From Mesodorylaimus sp. YZB2_4 (Eukaryota > Nematoda > Enoplea > Dorylaimida > Dorylaimidae): a stretch of DNA of 64,000 nt. The position numbers were made by a program, and so were the translations under genes. The notes beneath the pieces are model-generated. The model was not told the origin of the DNA. It was given only the letters and a program-made list of their open reading frames with translations, and did no database searches. Shown here piece after piece: positions 22,328 to 33,945 of this stretch; positions within the stretch are counted from its first letter, which is position 1; each line of letters opens with the position of its first letter. The stretch lies in the NCBI GenBank assembly GCA_030248295.1, contig JASANH010000360.1, positions 1 to 64,000 on the forward strand. The letters run 5' to 3'.

Positions 22328-23856
22328 GGGGCCATCCATAAAGGTCGACCGCAGCCTAGGGGGGAGGGGGTTGGCAAAAAGTGGTCAGCTGCGGTCGGGG
22401 GAGGGGGAGGGGTAGCGGCCAATGGTCGACCGCAGCAAATTTTTAGACTTTTGATGACAAAAACCCCTTTTATCTTCACCAGTAGTGCGCGTTCAAACCT
22501 TCAAAACTTTTTGTCTTCTCTTCTCCTTGGTCGTTCACTCTCGATTTTGCAATTTCGGGTTCGTCGGGACTCTTATTCCCAACTGGAATGGCATCTGATC
22601 CGAAAGGGAAAAGTTGGGAGGCGATGGCCAAGCTGATTTAGGCGTTGATCCGCCTTGCTGGCCCGCAACCCTGACTGGGAGGCCGAAGTTCTATTCCGAC
22701 GGAGGACGGCAGTTTAGTAGCTTGTCGTTGGCTTTGGACACCTGGCTCCAGGCGACACCCCTGCTATTGTCACACGGCGGACGCCCACCCAAGGAGCAGA
22801 GAATTGGGAAACTGTCCTCAAACACCAGTCGAGATGGTCCCTAAGCTAACGATAAGCCCAAGCCCCTTCTCACCCAGTATGCCCTCGTGTCGAGGTGCTC
22901 CCAGTGAAGATACAGGAGCCTGCCATGAGAGCTGGTCACCTCTGGGGATAGGTCGTTATCACCTTTTTCCGGGATCGAGATCAGGGCAAGCCCGATCGGG
23001 ATCGGGATTTTTTGTTTGAGGTCGAACAGTTTGCACGCACGAAGGAGATGAGTCTGTTTTCCAGACCAAAGCACACTTTAGTCATCCAGGTTTTTTATCA
23101 GGTCGAGTTTCAGTCATTATAAATAAGCTGAAATTAATGAGTACCGTATTTCCCCGAAATTCTCCCCGCGGGAGCAATTTTTTCAAATGGGTCCCAGACG
23201 GGGGAGAATAACAGAGGGGGCGGGGGAGGATTCCGAGGAAATGCGGTACATTCGCAGTTTCGATACGCGTCCAGCAAGGTCAGCCTAGGCTAAGTAAAAT
23301 CAGTGTTGCTATCATTATCGATTTGAGCCGATGTTGCTGTTGCCTCTTTATCGCTACTGCTTCATGCCAGATATGATGGATCAGAGTGCACATGCCATGC
23401 TTATGCATATCATAATTATTAGCAGGATCCCGATGCCTCAATGTCAGGATCAGGATTGGGATCCCAACCTATCCCTCACAGCCTCGCTTATCATGTCATG
23501 ACTCCTCGCCAGCTATTATGATTGGAAGTCCCGTAGAGAACTGAGCCGGCGCGGCCCAACCCGCAAAACTTTTTAAAAATATGGGGAAAAGTTTGTGGAG
23601 GCTTTTACAAAATATAAATCCGCTCCATAAATCAAAAACGATTTGTCTTCGAAGGAGATGGCATCTTGTCGAGCTCGAGAAAGCATGAGACGAAACAGTT
23701 CACAAAACTGCGTTTGGAAGGGGGAGGGGGTCTAACTGAAGTGGTCGACCATTTTTGAGGGGGGGGGGGTTCGCGATAAGTGGTCGGCATGCGGCCAGGG
23801 GACAAAGGGGGGTCAAAATATCGATATTTTGTGCGGTCGACCTTTATGGATGGCCC
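22328..23856. mobile_element. 1.5 kb TIR element (GGGGCCATCCATAAAGG family) with nested insert
   Basis: The left end GGGGCCATCCATAAAGGTCGA is a perfect inverse of the right end TCGACCTTTATGGATGGCCCC. Subterminal G-runs and GGTCGACCGCAGC-like blocks occur on both sides, as in the 15630 element. Part of its interior (the GAGGTGCTCC..GTGAA and GAGAGCTGGTCACCTC blocks, then GC.TATCAT.TCA.GACT and GAACTG.G.C.GC) recurs uninterrupted at 48655-48840. The flanking triplets (TTA, TCT) do not form a clear target duplication. No transposase frame. Confidence 0.75.
22936..23478. mobile_element. Nested insert within the 22328 TIR element
   Basis: This stretch separates two blocks that are contiguous at 48720-48760. 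Its ends are roughly inverted (TGGGGATAGGT and ACCTATCCCTCA). It is rich in GATCGGGATC-type words and includes a G-rich unit near 23160-23230. Confidence 0.5.
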
Positions 23857-26276
23857 CTCTTACAAATATTCACTAACTAGTTCCTGACGCCTTTCCATTC
23901 CATGAAAACACGGGCCTATCATCAATTTTTTCGTAAACAGGCAATGTGATGTAGGAAAGCCGTTTTCTATGCGATGAATATAGTTCATAGACTATGCTTA
24001 ATTTTCTTCCCCTCTTTTATAATTTCACCTCAAATCATTATGGAAATAACTATTTCTTATCAGCACCCACGGACAGACCTTTGCCATCCATTTACTGTAT
24101 ACCCTTCCCAACTCCTCCAGTTTCGCCTCATGGCCTACATTTTATTTGAAGACTTTATGCAATTAAAAATCTTTTTCAATAGGAATTGCTAAATGCTATT
24201 TCCCGCTGACGTTTTTAGGAAAGCTTTTTAGAAAATGCCAAACTGTGCCTGTTGTGATGAATATCGATTAAAACCATGGGTGGTCTGATTGAGTGATGAT
24301 GATGGGCGTGGTGAGGGCACTAAGACGCCCGTGATGAGCACCGACTGGAATAGGTATCAAATGCATCAGAGCTACGTTTGCTTATGCTCTCCACACGTTG
24401 GCGGCCCACGTTTTACCCTTTTTTTCTATGTTTCCACCAAGCACACGGCTTCATCGCCCATTCGGTCAGTGGGAGGATGTTAAAAATCTTCTCACGAGAC
24501 TTTTAGAAGCGACGATGAGTCGATTCGTTTATGAAGCGCCCTTAGTCCACGTTTTCTATTTTGTTTTTAAGTGAACTAAGGACGATGAATGATGAGACAT
24601 TGGGGACGAGTAAGGGCCAGTGGACCTGGGTGCTAATTGGGAAAACGAGGATCGGAGTGAATTCCCTGATGGGCCCTGGATTGTGCAGGAAGAAGGATGT
24701 AGAGATCGAATGCGTAAAAGAAGTTCCGTTCCGCCATTAAGGTGTTTTCTTGTTCCTTTTTCTGTTGGTCGCTAGTGGAAGGCCGATGTGTCTACAGTGT
24801 CTACCTGCCAACAATCTAGCCTCCCATCATTGCGTACCGCTGTGCTGATAGGTTTCAAGCGCGGCTAGCTGGAACGCTCCACGTAGCTTGTATCACATAT
24901 CCAGATCTGGGCACCCGCACTCGGGGACTCTTTGATGGCGCTCGAAGTATTTGTAAATCAGGCAGTGCGGAGGATACAGTCGAACATTGATTATCACCTG
25001 TCAGTGCCGAAACTATTAAATAAATTCAAAACATTTTTGCTCAAATCACGTTGACTCCATTTGATCGATGACATCACAAACAGGTACATCCTGTAACTAA
25101 ACTATATGCCGTAGGCCACAACAGAAACGCAATTTAGTTTTTTCAAAACTGATACACGATTTACAATGTTTTAGTAGATTATTATTCGATCCGTATTTCG
25201 ACCCTGATTCGACTATTAGGCCCAAATCAAAGAGCTCGTTTTAAAATCTAGCAGCTTCGGCGAACTGAGCCCATTTGATGTGTTTATCACCGCTTTTTCT
25301 GCTGACCGCTGACCTTTTCGCTGCGTAAAGTTGCAACCAGAAACCTCTCTGAATGGTACACTTTGTGTCTCAAATGAAGTTCTTATCGTCTTTTTCTGGA
25401 CTCGAGGGTTTTCACTTCTCATTTGAGAACGGCGAGCTCGACATTGATTTACTTTCCAACCTAGTTTTCTCCTGCAGGCTTCTGATCGCTCTTTTCTACT
25501 GCTGATCGATGATTTTCCTAAACTACTGTACTTCGCGTCATACTGGGCGTGAAGACATGAAGTTCATAATATTGTCTTTCTTTGCCCAATTTTCCTGGCT
25601 AGATGGGAGGCTTGACTTGACTGTAACTTCTTGGTTGCCCTGAATAGTATCTAACATACACCCTTTATGGAGCCTGTCTTTTCGTCCTGTGCGTTTCATC
25701 ATCCAAGGCCCATCTGTCCGCAGTGGCTAAGACAGTGGTATAGGCACGTGTCTGGGGTCCGCATAGCCATACCATACGACTATCGATTTTTCAGGGATGG
25801 ACCACATTCGAGCGTGAACCATCGCATGCTCATTCAATAGCCAATTCAATCATTGTTGAATCTGGTCATATTTTTTGGCTATCCTGATGTCGATTTGATG
25901 ATCAGTATCGATTTCACACCACTTCGCTGCTGATTGATGCTGTACTTGGATTAAATATCGACTTTTAAGTCGATCGAATCGATTCGTGATGAAGTGAATT
26001 TGAAGGGAAACCGATTATTTACCCATCACTGCTCGCCTGACCTGCTCATATCCTTCGGATTGTCTGGCATATTTCTGACCCTGTTCAACTCACTTCCTTC
26101 AGTCAATCGATCACCTCGCTCTATTCATTTCGGTGGCTTGACTAACTTGATTTTCATGAGTACACAAGTTCAGCTTGGCTTATTCCAGTATCCAACGTGA
26201 GCTATTTAAGGAAGTTGAGAGCATGACGGCCTAGACCTGCCCTCACCTTTCATCGTCCGAGTCCCATCTGTGTGCA
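23857..26276. other. Gene-poor stretch with a tRNA-like unit
   Basis: No supported gene. Near 25712-25790 GTCCGCAGTGGCTAAGACAGTGG followed by CACGTGTCTGGGGTCCGCATAG resembles a degenerate tRNA-like SINE head. ATCGAT words cluster around 25860-26000. Confidence 0.35.
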
Positions 26277-26717
26277 ATGACCACTCATTATCTGCTGCAC
26301 GTGACCGTGGTCATCAGCTCTTGTCTATTGATATCTGGCCTGACAGTCTGTATAATCGACCTGGACGAGTACAGCTGGGGTCTGTACATGGTCCTCGTGG
26401 CCATCGTTGGCCTCCTGCTTTGTATCGCCTTTTGTATATTGGGCCCTGAGAACATGGCCGAACCGACCATCGCTAAGCAACTGTGGAACCGTGCCACAAT
26501 AAAACTGAGCGGACATCGGGCATCGATTCTCGTCAACCGGGGGTCTGTTATCGGTGGGTGTGACAAGGAGGACGATCGAGGCGATGTCGAATGCGCTGAT
26601 GATGAGTGCAATGACCAAGGGCTATTAGACGTGAAGAAATCGATTAATAGCGACTGCGGCACTGGCAACACTCACACACTGGATGAACTGCAGGGAGGTA
26701 TTGACACGCAGTTCTGA
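26277..26717 (+). CDS. Hypothetical two-TM protein, single exon
   Basis: A 146-codon frame from an ATG at 26277 to TGA at 26717. It has two strongly hydrophobic segments (about residues 8-27 and 36-57, the second ending CIAFCILG) and then a hydrophilic tail rich in Asp/Glu with several Cys (ECADDECND). The layout suggests a small membrane protein with a cytosolic acidic tail, or the last exon of a multi-TM protein. Codon use resembles the neighbouring receptor gene (frequent GACC, ATCG and CTGACC). I recognise no family. Confidence 0.45.
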   Translation: MTTHYLLHVTVVISSCLLISGLTVCIIDLDEYSWGLYMVLVAIVGLLLCIAFCILGPENMAEPTIAKQLWNRATIKLSGHRASILVNRGSVIGGCDKEDDRGDVECADDECNDQGLLDVKKSINSDCGTGNTHTLDELQGGIDTQF

Positions 26718-28431
26718 GGTCTCCTTCCAGGTGATGGTTGACATGGTACTGGTTCACCGAGAAAATACCAAAAACATGGCTAAACCTGATTATTGTGTAA
26801 AGTGCAGTCCGGCTTGATGGTATAGGGGTCAGCAGAGCGTTTTTTTATTTCGACATAACTAATCATGTGGATAGCACATATATCCATGTTGTGTTTGCAG
26901 TATCTGTGCACCACAGTGCATTCTATTTGTGTTATCACCTGTGTCACTCACTGGTCAACAGATAAGACATCATCAGGACATGGCTTGATTAGATTTCTGT
27001 CTAACAGAGGAGCACAATCAATGGCCGTAGGAATCTTAAGTTCAGTGGACCATTTCAGGTGTGCCCAAGACGGTATACTGTAGTATCTTACAGGGGAGTT
27101 GCCCCAACTGTGATGCAGAATTCGATGGTGGGGAAAAAATGGAGTGCCATCGAGTACATCTGCACGGCCGCAAGGTCAGGTCAACCTGTACAAGTGTAAA
27201 GCTTTGTCATGTGCGCTAACTGTCCCCTATCAAATTCAACATCAGTACGGTCCTTGCACTCCTTGTGCGGTCCGGCTTAGAAAAGGCTTGGAAATGTTGG
27301 GGTGTTTTGAAAAATCCGCTCACTGCAATGGGTCTGCTTTATCTTGAGACAATCAGTCGAAAAATGGCCCACCGCAGCGTACTTTGTCATCTAGAAGCAT
27401 CTTGATCTTATTGCATGACCCAGCTGATTGATCAGACCACCCTGACCTAGACTGCCTAATTTTTTGGGGGTTTCGCCAACTTGCGCTACCCGTTTAGCTA
27501 GTAGCCAACCAGCAGCCAAATCTTTCAAGCGAGGCCACGAAACTGGCCACTCGACAGCCCCTATCTGGTTCTCCAGTTGGAGACGCCTCTGCATGAGGAC
27601 ATCCTGGAGCAAACATGCCAATGCGAATGCACTCTGAACACTGCCAGTTGTCGACAGCCTAGAATGTCAGCGTGTTTGGCTTCTATCTCCACTCAGAACA
27701 CACGGCACTGGGTGGCAACCTCGTTCGTCATATACAAACCGACTTTCATCGCCAGGAATCGAACCCAGGACCAGCCTAGCCTTTCGAGCAGGTAGGATGA
27801 GTAGGCAAAAGCAAACCACAGCGCCAACTCTGCTGCTGAATGTGCTAGTCGAAAAAGGAGACCCAGCACCCCAGCGCCATGGCACCGAATGGGTTTCGGG
27901 CTGGCTTTGGGCTAGCCGAGTTCAGTTTCTGTGAAAGTTGGTCAGTAAAAACTTTATCAAAACCATTTTTGTAAAACATGACCTGTACAAATGAGCGTCA
28001 CAAAACTCAGATATAGTGTTCAGCCGACAATAGTCGGTGGCAAAAACTCTGCTTTTAAAAATCATGCAGATGGCCAGTCTGATTCAATGCGTCATTCGCA
28101 TTGCCCCATAGTTACAATTTCCTTGTGTCAGCTCTATTGATTACCGGCATCCCTACTTCTCTGGGCGTATCATAGTCAGTGTGAAATAAAAGACCGCCTG
28201 GAACTCACCCCTGGATCTCAACGGGTTTTGGTAGGACAAGACAGGACGAGATAAAATTTTTTAAAGGATTGGATAAAATGGTATGGCAGCGTCCTTTGTA
28301 TTTTTTATTTTAGATATGCTGGTGTGGTGTTATGACCGTGTGGTTAGAAGATAAAGGAGGACAACGGTCCTTAATAACATGACTGCACGAGCGACTGGCT
28401 GATCGTGAGCACAAGGAGGGAGGAGCCGCCT
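26718..28431. other. Gene-poor stretch with a reversed SINE head
   Basis: No supported gene. At about 27695-27790, read on the minus strand, CTGGGTTCGATTCCTGGCGATG (B box) is tRNA-like. Short frames nearby lack signatures. Confidence 0.35.
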
Positions 28432-28560
28432 GGGTGGTGTAGCGGTGAAAGGCGTCTGTCACATTTTGCTTGGCGGAGTGGGAACCCGGTCGGCTGCGAG
28501 CTCGACTCTGGCCGTATGAGAACTTGGTGAAGTTCTCTCTGCGCGTTGCACGCCTGGTGG
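28432..28560 (+). repeat. tRNA-derived SINE head
   Basis: TGGGTGGTGTAGCGGTGAAAG (A box) and GCTGCGAGCTCGACTCTGG (B box) lie about 55 bases apart, followed by a unique body. The anticodon region is not tRNA-like. Confidence 0.45.
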
Positions 28561-28831
28561 TGGATGACTCACTTTTCATCCCTACGGGGTCGATAAACGA
28601 GGAGAGGCCTTATAAGGTGGGAGGCTCTCGAATGCGGACCCCTCACGGGGCACGGGCAGGGTATGGTTCTCCCACAGGGTAACTACCGACATCGCGGGGT
28701 TGCGACTAGCACCGCCCTTGCCCAGCATGTATCCCGGATGGACCCTAGTCGATGGCAAGATAGGGTTAACTTAACAAGCCCCTAGCCCGCGGGTAAAGGG
28801 CCAAAATCGACCCTTCTCTGAACCGACCAGA

Positions 28832-30130
28832 ATGTGTAACCCGCACCTCTCCGTGCACGTGGTTCATCCGCACGGCACGTGTGTTTCCAGCTCGTTAGTT
28901 ACTTCCTCGTGTTAAGCCCTCTCTTGCGCTGGATCAGGTCTAGCCAAACTGATTGTCTCCTTACCAGTTCTAGGTATGCACGGCTGCCCTACTGGCTTAG
29001 GTTTTACTAAGTGTAAGTCCTCTCAGTCCGTCGGTAAACATCGACTACGACTAGTGCGGCCGTATTGGCTCCTAAGATCCTCAGCGACCCCTTCTATTGG
29101 TATATTTGCTCGTGTATTCTTGTACGATCGATCCGTCGGGCAGGTGTCCGCTAGTCGCCATAGTAAACACAGTACCTTTTATTGTCCGGCTATTGGGACC
29201 GCGCAGTGAGTGAATCGAACCTGCAGAGACCCGTGTAGGCTCCCCGGTCCGCACTGGGACAGAAGTCGCAGAAGCAAGGAGCGCGAACACATCGTTGTTA
29301 GACAAAACGCACTCGCGGGCCGGTTCCTAATCCAAATCTGACAAACGAGCCGGTCTCTGTAAGAGGCGATCCAACTTCCCTCGCCTTATCCCAGTCCTGC
29401 TTGATGGATTCGGTGCTACGCACGGCTTCGTCCCATCCGCGATTTGCTCGAGAGCCCCAGCTCTAATGGACCCCGCATTCCAACATCTCAGATCCCATAG
29501 CTTCAAATACCCGACGACCTCTCTTGATCCAGGGGACCAGTTGGACTCAGGGTCTGCTGAGAAGTGTGCTCGCCCTCATCGTTACCAGTGCCAGCAGCAT
29601 CCTGAACAGGTCTGCCGTGTTGCCAACTGAATCTCCATCTGGTTCCTTTTCCGGTGGTGGCTGCATGTCGAAGGGGTCGTGTTCACCTTCGAACACTCCT
29701 CTCCATTCCGCTTTCAAATACGTGTTCACGAGTTCCGCAGGTAAGTGTACCTGGGCGGCTGCCTGTCCCACCCTGACAAAATTAGGACCCAAAATTTGTT
29801 GGTATTCCGCCAAGGATGGTACACTGGCACGATAAAGCCGATTTCCGAGGAGAGAAAGGATGCGCCCTCACCAAGGCGCCGTGATTCGAGGCGTCAAATC
29901 CCCCTGCAAAAGGTCTACATCTGCTCTCTGATTGTCAGGCACCACAATTCCCACTTCCTCGCACGGGTCGAGCAGGTTTCCCACATTCTGACTCTCCCCA
30001 ATGCTGCTTTGTGGACCAAAGTTTTTGATCCTCTATTTCCAGAAGCCATACGAGTTCGCAAAAATTCATTTTCTAATTTCCAAATCCGAAAGCTCCCCAA
30101 AATGAACTCGGAGCGAAGGAACTCCCAGAC
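28832..30130. other. GC-rich block, possible retroelement remnant
   Basis: Composition is distinctly more GC-rich than the surroundings. A minus-strand frame at 29547-29813 encodes about 85 residues that look protein-like (Pro/Glu-rich stretch DPFDMQPPPEKEPDG, then DLFRMLLALVTMRAS). A tRNA-complement-like GTGAATCGAACC lies near 29208. These hint at a retroelement gag or host exon fragment. No reverse transcriptase or LTR pair was found, and identity is unknown. Confidence 0.25.
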
Positions 30131-33100
30131 GAGCTCAGGCTAACAAGCGATCCTAGAACACGAAAATAGCTGGCCCCAAAATTCCAAGCTCAAAAGAACA
30201 CACAAATCCCAGTGACCGTACAGGATCCCAATGGTGTCACCAAAAGACCCCACCCCTGACCACACCTCAAAGAATTCCAGGCGCCCCCAAATGGCAATGT
30301 TGCGTTTAAGCGTGCGACAGATCTTCAATGCTCACGTACCGGCGGGTTCGGGCTGATCTTACAAGCGAGCGGTCCAAGGTCTTCAATAGCCCAAGCCTGG
30401 TAGAAAGGCAGAGTATCGATCACTAAGACCCCGACTTCCCCACAACCCTGGTGAGCTTGATTGGCGAGCCAGTGTTTTGATCCGCCCTCATTGCCCTTCC
30501 TGGTTCTTCGACACGATCTGCATGGTTTTCTTTGTGGGGGAATAAAACTTGGCATTACAATTATCATTCCTTGGTATTTTTGTACAGGCTGCGAGTACAG
30601 TATTCTGTGTGTACTTCGATACGATGCGGCGTTTTAGTCTCCGTTTTTCATCGCCATTTGACCCAAAATGGCTTTTATCGCACACTTATTTGACGCAACG
30701 CATCGAACTGCTTTCGGTTTGACATTGTGCCACACGGTTTTTCTAATACGTGATAATAAAATGCGTGCCCGCAAGTAGATGCTACAAAAACTGTACATAT
30801 CCGCATATTCATAGCACAGGTTGTTATCGTGGATTATTGTGGAATCTTTGACCACGGAATTGTACAGATTTCAAAAAGCCAGCAGACAGTGGTATGAAAC
30901 TCGAAATCTGTGTCAAAGCCGCCTTTGTGAGTTGCTGCTTATTCGACCCCCCCCCCCCCCCCCAGAGTTCATTCTCACCCCACGTTACTAATCATGCTAT
31001 GTAAATAAAACTGAGCCTCATGGTCAGCCGTCTGTTTCCGAGTGAAACGGAGCTGTATGCTTTTAGCATTGATTGGATCTCTTTTAGAATTTTTAAAGTG
31101 ACTGGACGCTCAGTTTGCGATCGATTTATGAATGGCTGGCAGGAGTCCGCACCTATTACAATGTCAGATATCAGCCAGTGAGTGTTAGATAAGAAGATGC
31201 TGCACGCCAGCATGATTATTGATCGATTATTGATTCATAGAATAGGGTCGTGACAAGTAATCAAACTTGATCAACCCAGAGGATGGTCAGCTCGTGGGAT
31301 CGATCATGATGATCACTTTTTATTATCGATCGATCGATCGATGTGGATAATTGATTTCAGCGGATCACTAGACAACTATACAACTATTTCGAGCAGTTTG
31401 AATTACAGAGTTCAAATCCCACAAAGGATAACCGTTTATATATATTTAATATGCCTGACTCGATTGTGCTTTCCATGGGCGTCAATGATTTGAAGGTGTC
31501 AGGACCTAATCTTCTTTTGATAAGGTGCCAGTATCACAGATGCGGCGGGTACAGCAGCGAATACTCCTTAACCAAGGTGAGAAAACATGGCTTCTCATCA
31601 TTAAAAAAAGTATAAGAGCAGCTACAATACGTACTGACGATTCTCCCAAATATGACACAGTCGCACAAGTTGTGTCAACGAAATCGGGCATTCCAATCCA
31701 TATTGTCCAACTTATCATGCCTTCTTTATCACTCCTATTCGACAGGCCCACAGGCAGCTATAAAATAATGAGCCCATGAATATGCCACCAACACATTCCA
31801 TGTCGGCACTTTCAATTCTCCTCTTCTTCAAAACCGTGTTTCAGCTTTTTTGCCCCTCCTTCATTTTCCGTTCTCTGTCACCCCCCCCCCCCCGCCCGCC
31901 CCGGACTTTCTCACCGCAATCGATTAACCACGGCCTAGAAAGCTGCATCAGAGAAAGTAACCGTCACCCTTTCCCTCCATTAGTTATCGACCCCTGCCCC
32001 CTTGGATCAACTCTTCCAGCTAATGCAACTCGACAAAAACGTGATGAATCTTTGAAAAGGAATCATAACGTGGATAGATTTCACGCCTAGGCATGCCTCT
32101 GGCAGTCTCGCTAAAGCCCATCTTGGTTATCGCCTGCGTATTAGCAGAAAATGTTATCCCTTGACTAACATGGGATTAGGATCCACTGGATGTTTTAATG
32201 TTTTGAGGGATACAAGAAAAGTAGGGATAGAGGAGAGGGGATCAGATATATCAAAGGATCAACAAGCTGATCTGCGTTAGTTAGCTTCTGCTGTGTATCG
32301 AATAAGCTACTGTAGATATTAAGGGGCTCATATGGAGCAATTCTTTTCTCCTGTTTCTCACCTGCACTAAGGCCGAGTGTCGAATAACATATGGCGGAAT
32401 CCTCATCGGTTATTGTCGCCTATTGGCTAAGCCTTTCTCTCGACAGAGCCTACTCTGAATTTTAGTCTCATATTTAAGCTTTTCTTCTCGGCGAGCTGAT
32501 ACTCCTCGCTGTTCATTTTCTAATGGCAGAATAGGTTTTGTCGTCTTCGATGCCTAGTAGGCGGCGAGGACAGGTGCACACAGACTGTGTCAAAAGAATC
32601 ACTTTTCACTCTCCTCATTTTCCAGGTGGGTGGTGATTAGCGCTCATCACTTGCTCATTGTTGCTTGGAAAGATTTCTGAGTAAGGTAAAAAAATTGCAG
32701 ATGTTGCCTATTTCGTATAAATATGCTGGTATTCGATTTTCTGGTAGCTTATTAGGTGTGGATATAAAAAGATGAAAAGAGAGGCATGTTTCAAAGGTTG
32801 GTTCTTAGGTGCTTTGAATGGTCAGAGGCTGAGGAACTTTGACTTCCTCTTCTCTCAGGCTAAAACTTGTATTTTTTGTGTTTTAAATAATTTGCCACAT
32901 TTGCTGAGAACGCAAACTTTTTCCTTGATTTAGCGCCGGGGCGTTGCATTCAATTTCAGTTTCTTGCAGATTGTTTTTCGAGCAGTGAATAATGAATTTT
33001 TTGCATTTCCAAATTCTTTTTACGACAGTGAGAAACACTAAATAAATGGGCGTTTTTTTAGCATCAATTTTACAGTTGCGCTATGCACGTGCTGACCTAA

Positions 33101-33380
33101 TGAATCACATTTTTTGACTTTTAGGTTTCAAGTCATTTTTAGAAGAAATACTTGATCGTCTAACATAACGTGAGTACTGCTGCAGGAATTCTTCAGTGGG
33201 CGCGCTGACTCATGATAGTCCTATCAGCTTTCTACAACACTTGCCTTCGAAGAAATCGAGGCAGGGCTGACACTGCTCTGTGCAAGAGGACCCAGCAAAA
33301 GATAGGTGGGTAGACTGCGCGACTTGCACCAGAAATCATATTCAGCCGGTACCTCTGAGATTCTGGTCCAGGGTCATGGC
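30131..33380. other. Gene-poor stretch
   Basis: No supported gene. It contains poly-C runs near 30950-30962 and 31881-31893, a (GATC)n run near 31327-31344, and AT-rich sequence from 32700 to 33170. Confidence 0.4.
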
Positions 33381-33945
33381 CTAGCGCAGGCGCGCAGCCA
33401 GGGTTGGCTCGTTAGAGGGGGGGGCAAGCAAGATATTATACCATCCGTTTGAATTGGTATGTTTGGGAGCGCGAAGCGCTCCAGGCTACGCTGGCCTAGC
33501 CCGCCAAGGGCTCCGCAGCTGTTTTTGGAAGCTGACCCGGATCTGCTGTCAAAAAACTTTCCCTCCAAACATCATATTCGCCCAATACTGTACTTCATCC
33601 ATGCTTGACAACTGATCCCTGTACACTTTCGCAGCAGATAAAACCGATGCTTGATCCAGCTTGATCCAACATCGCGATTACCACGCAAGGCAATATTTTG
33701 CCGGCCATGATACAAGCCTTACAATAAAGCGATCGCATGATTCTTTACTGCCTTTCTATGCCTTCGCCTATACTCACATTACTTGCTTTACAATTATGCT
33801 CCATTTTTTAATATGTCTGGACTTTTAATCCCGGGCCATGGCCCCCTGCCCCCCTCCCCCGCTGGCTGCGCGCCTGTAGCGGGTCGAGGCACCTGCCTCT
33901 CACGCTGGGCGCACTTACAGGAGCGGGTTCGACACCCCCCGGGGT
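33370..33945 (+). repeat. tRNA-like unit split by the MITE
   Basis: Flanks outside the MITE read GTCATGGCCTAGCG and TAGCGGGTCGAGGCACCTG, then GAGCGGGTTCGACACCCCC. Joined, these give an A-box-like and a B-box-like motif at tRNA spacing. Confidence 0.5.
33387..33876. mobile_element. MITE, 490 bp, with 15-bp TIRs and TAGCG target duplication
   Basis: The ends are CAGGCGCGCAGCCAG and its exact reverse complement CTGGCTGCGCGCCTG. Both are followed inward by G-rich (left) or C-rich (right) sequence. The five bases outside each end are TAGCG (33382-33386 and 33877-33881). Removing the element and one TAGCG joins a tRNA-like unit. No coding capacity. Confidence 0.8.
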
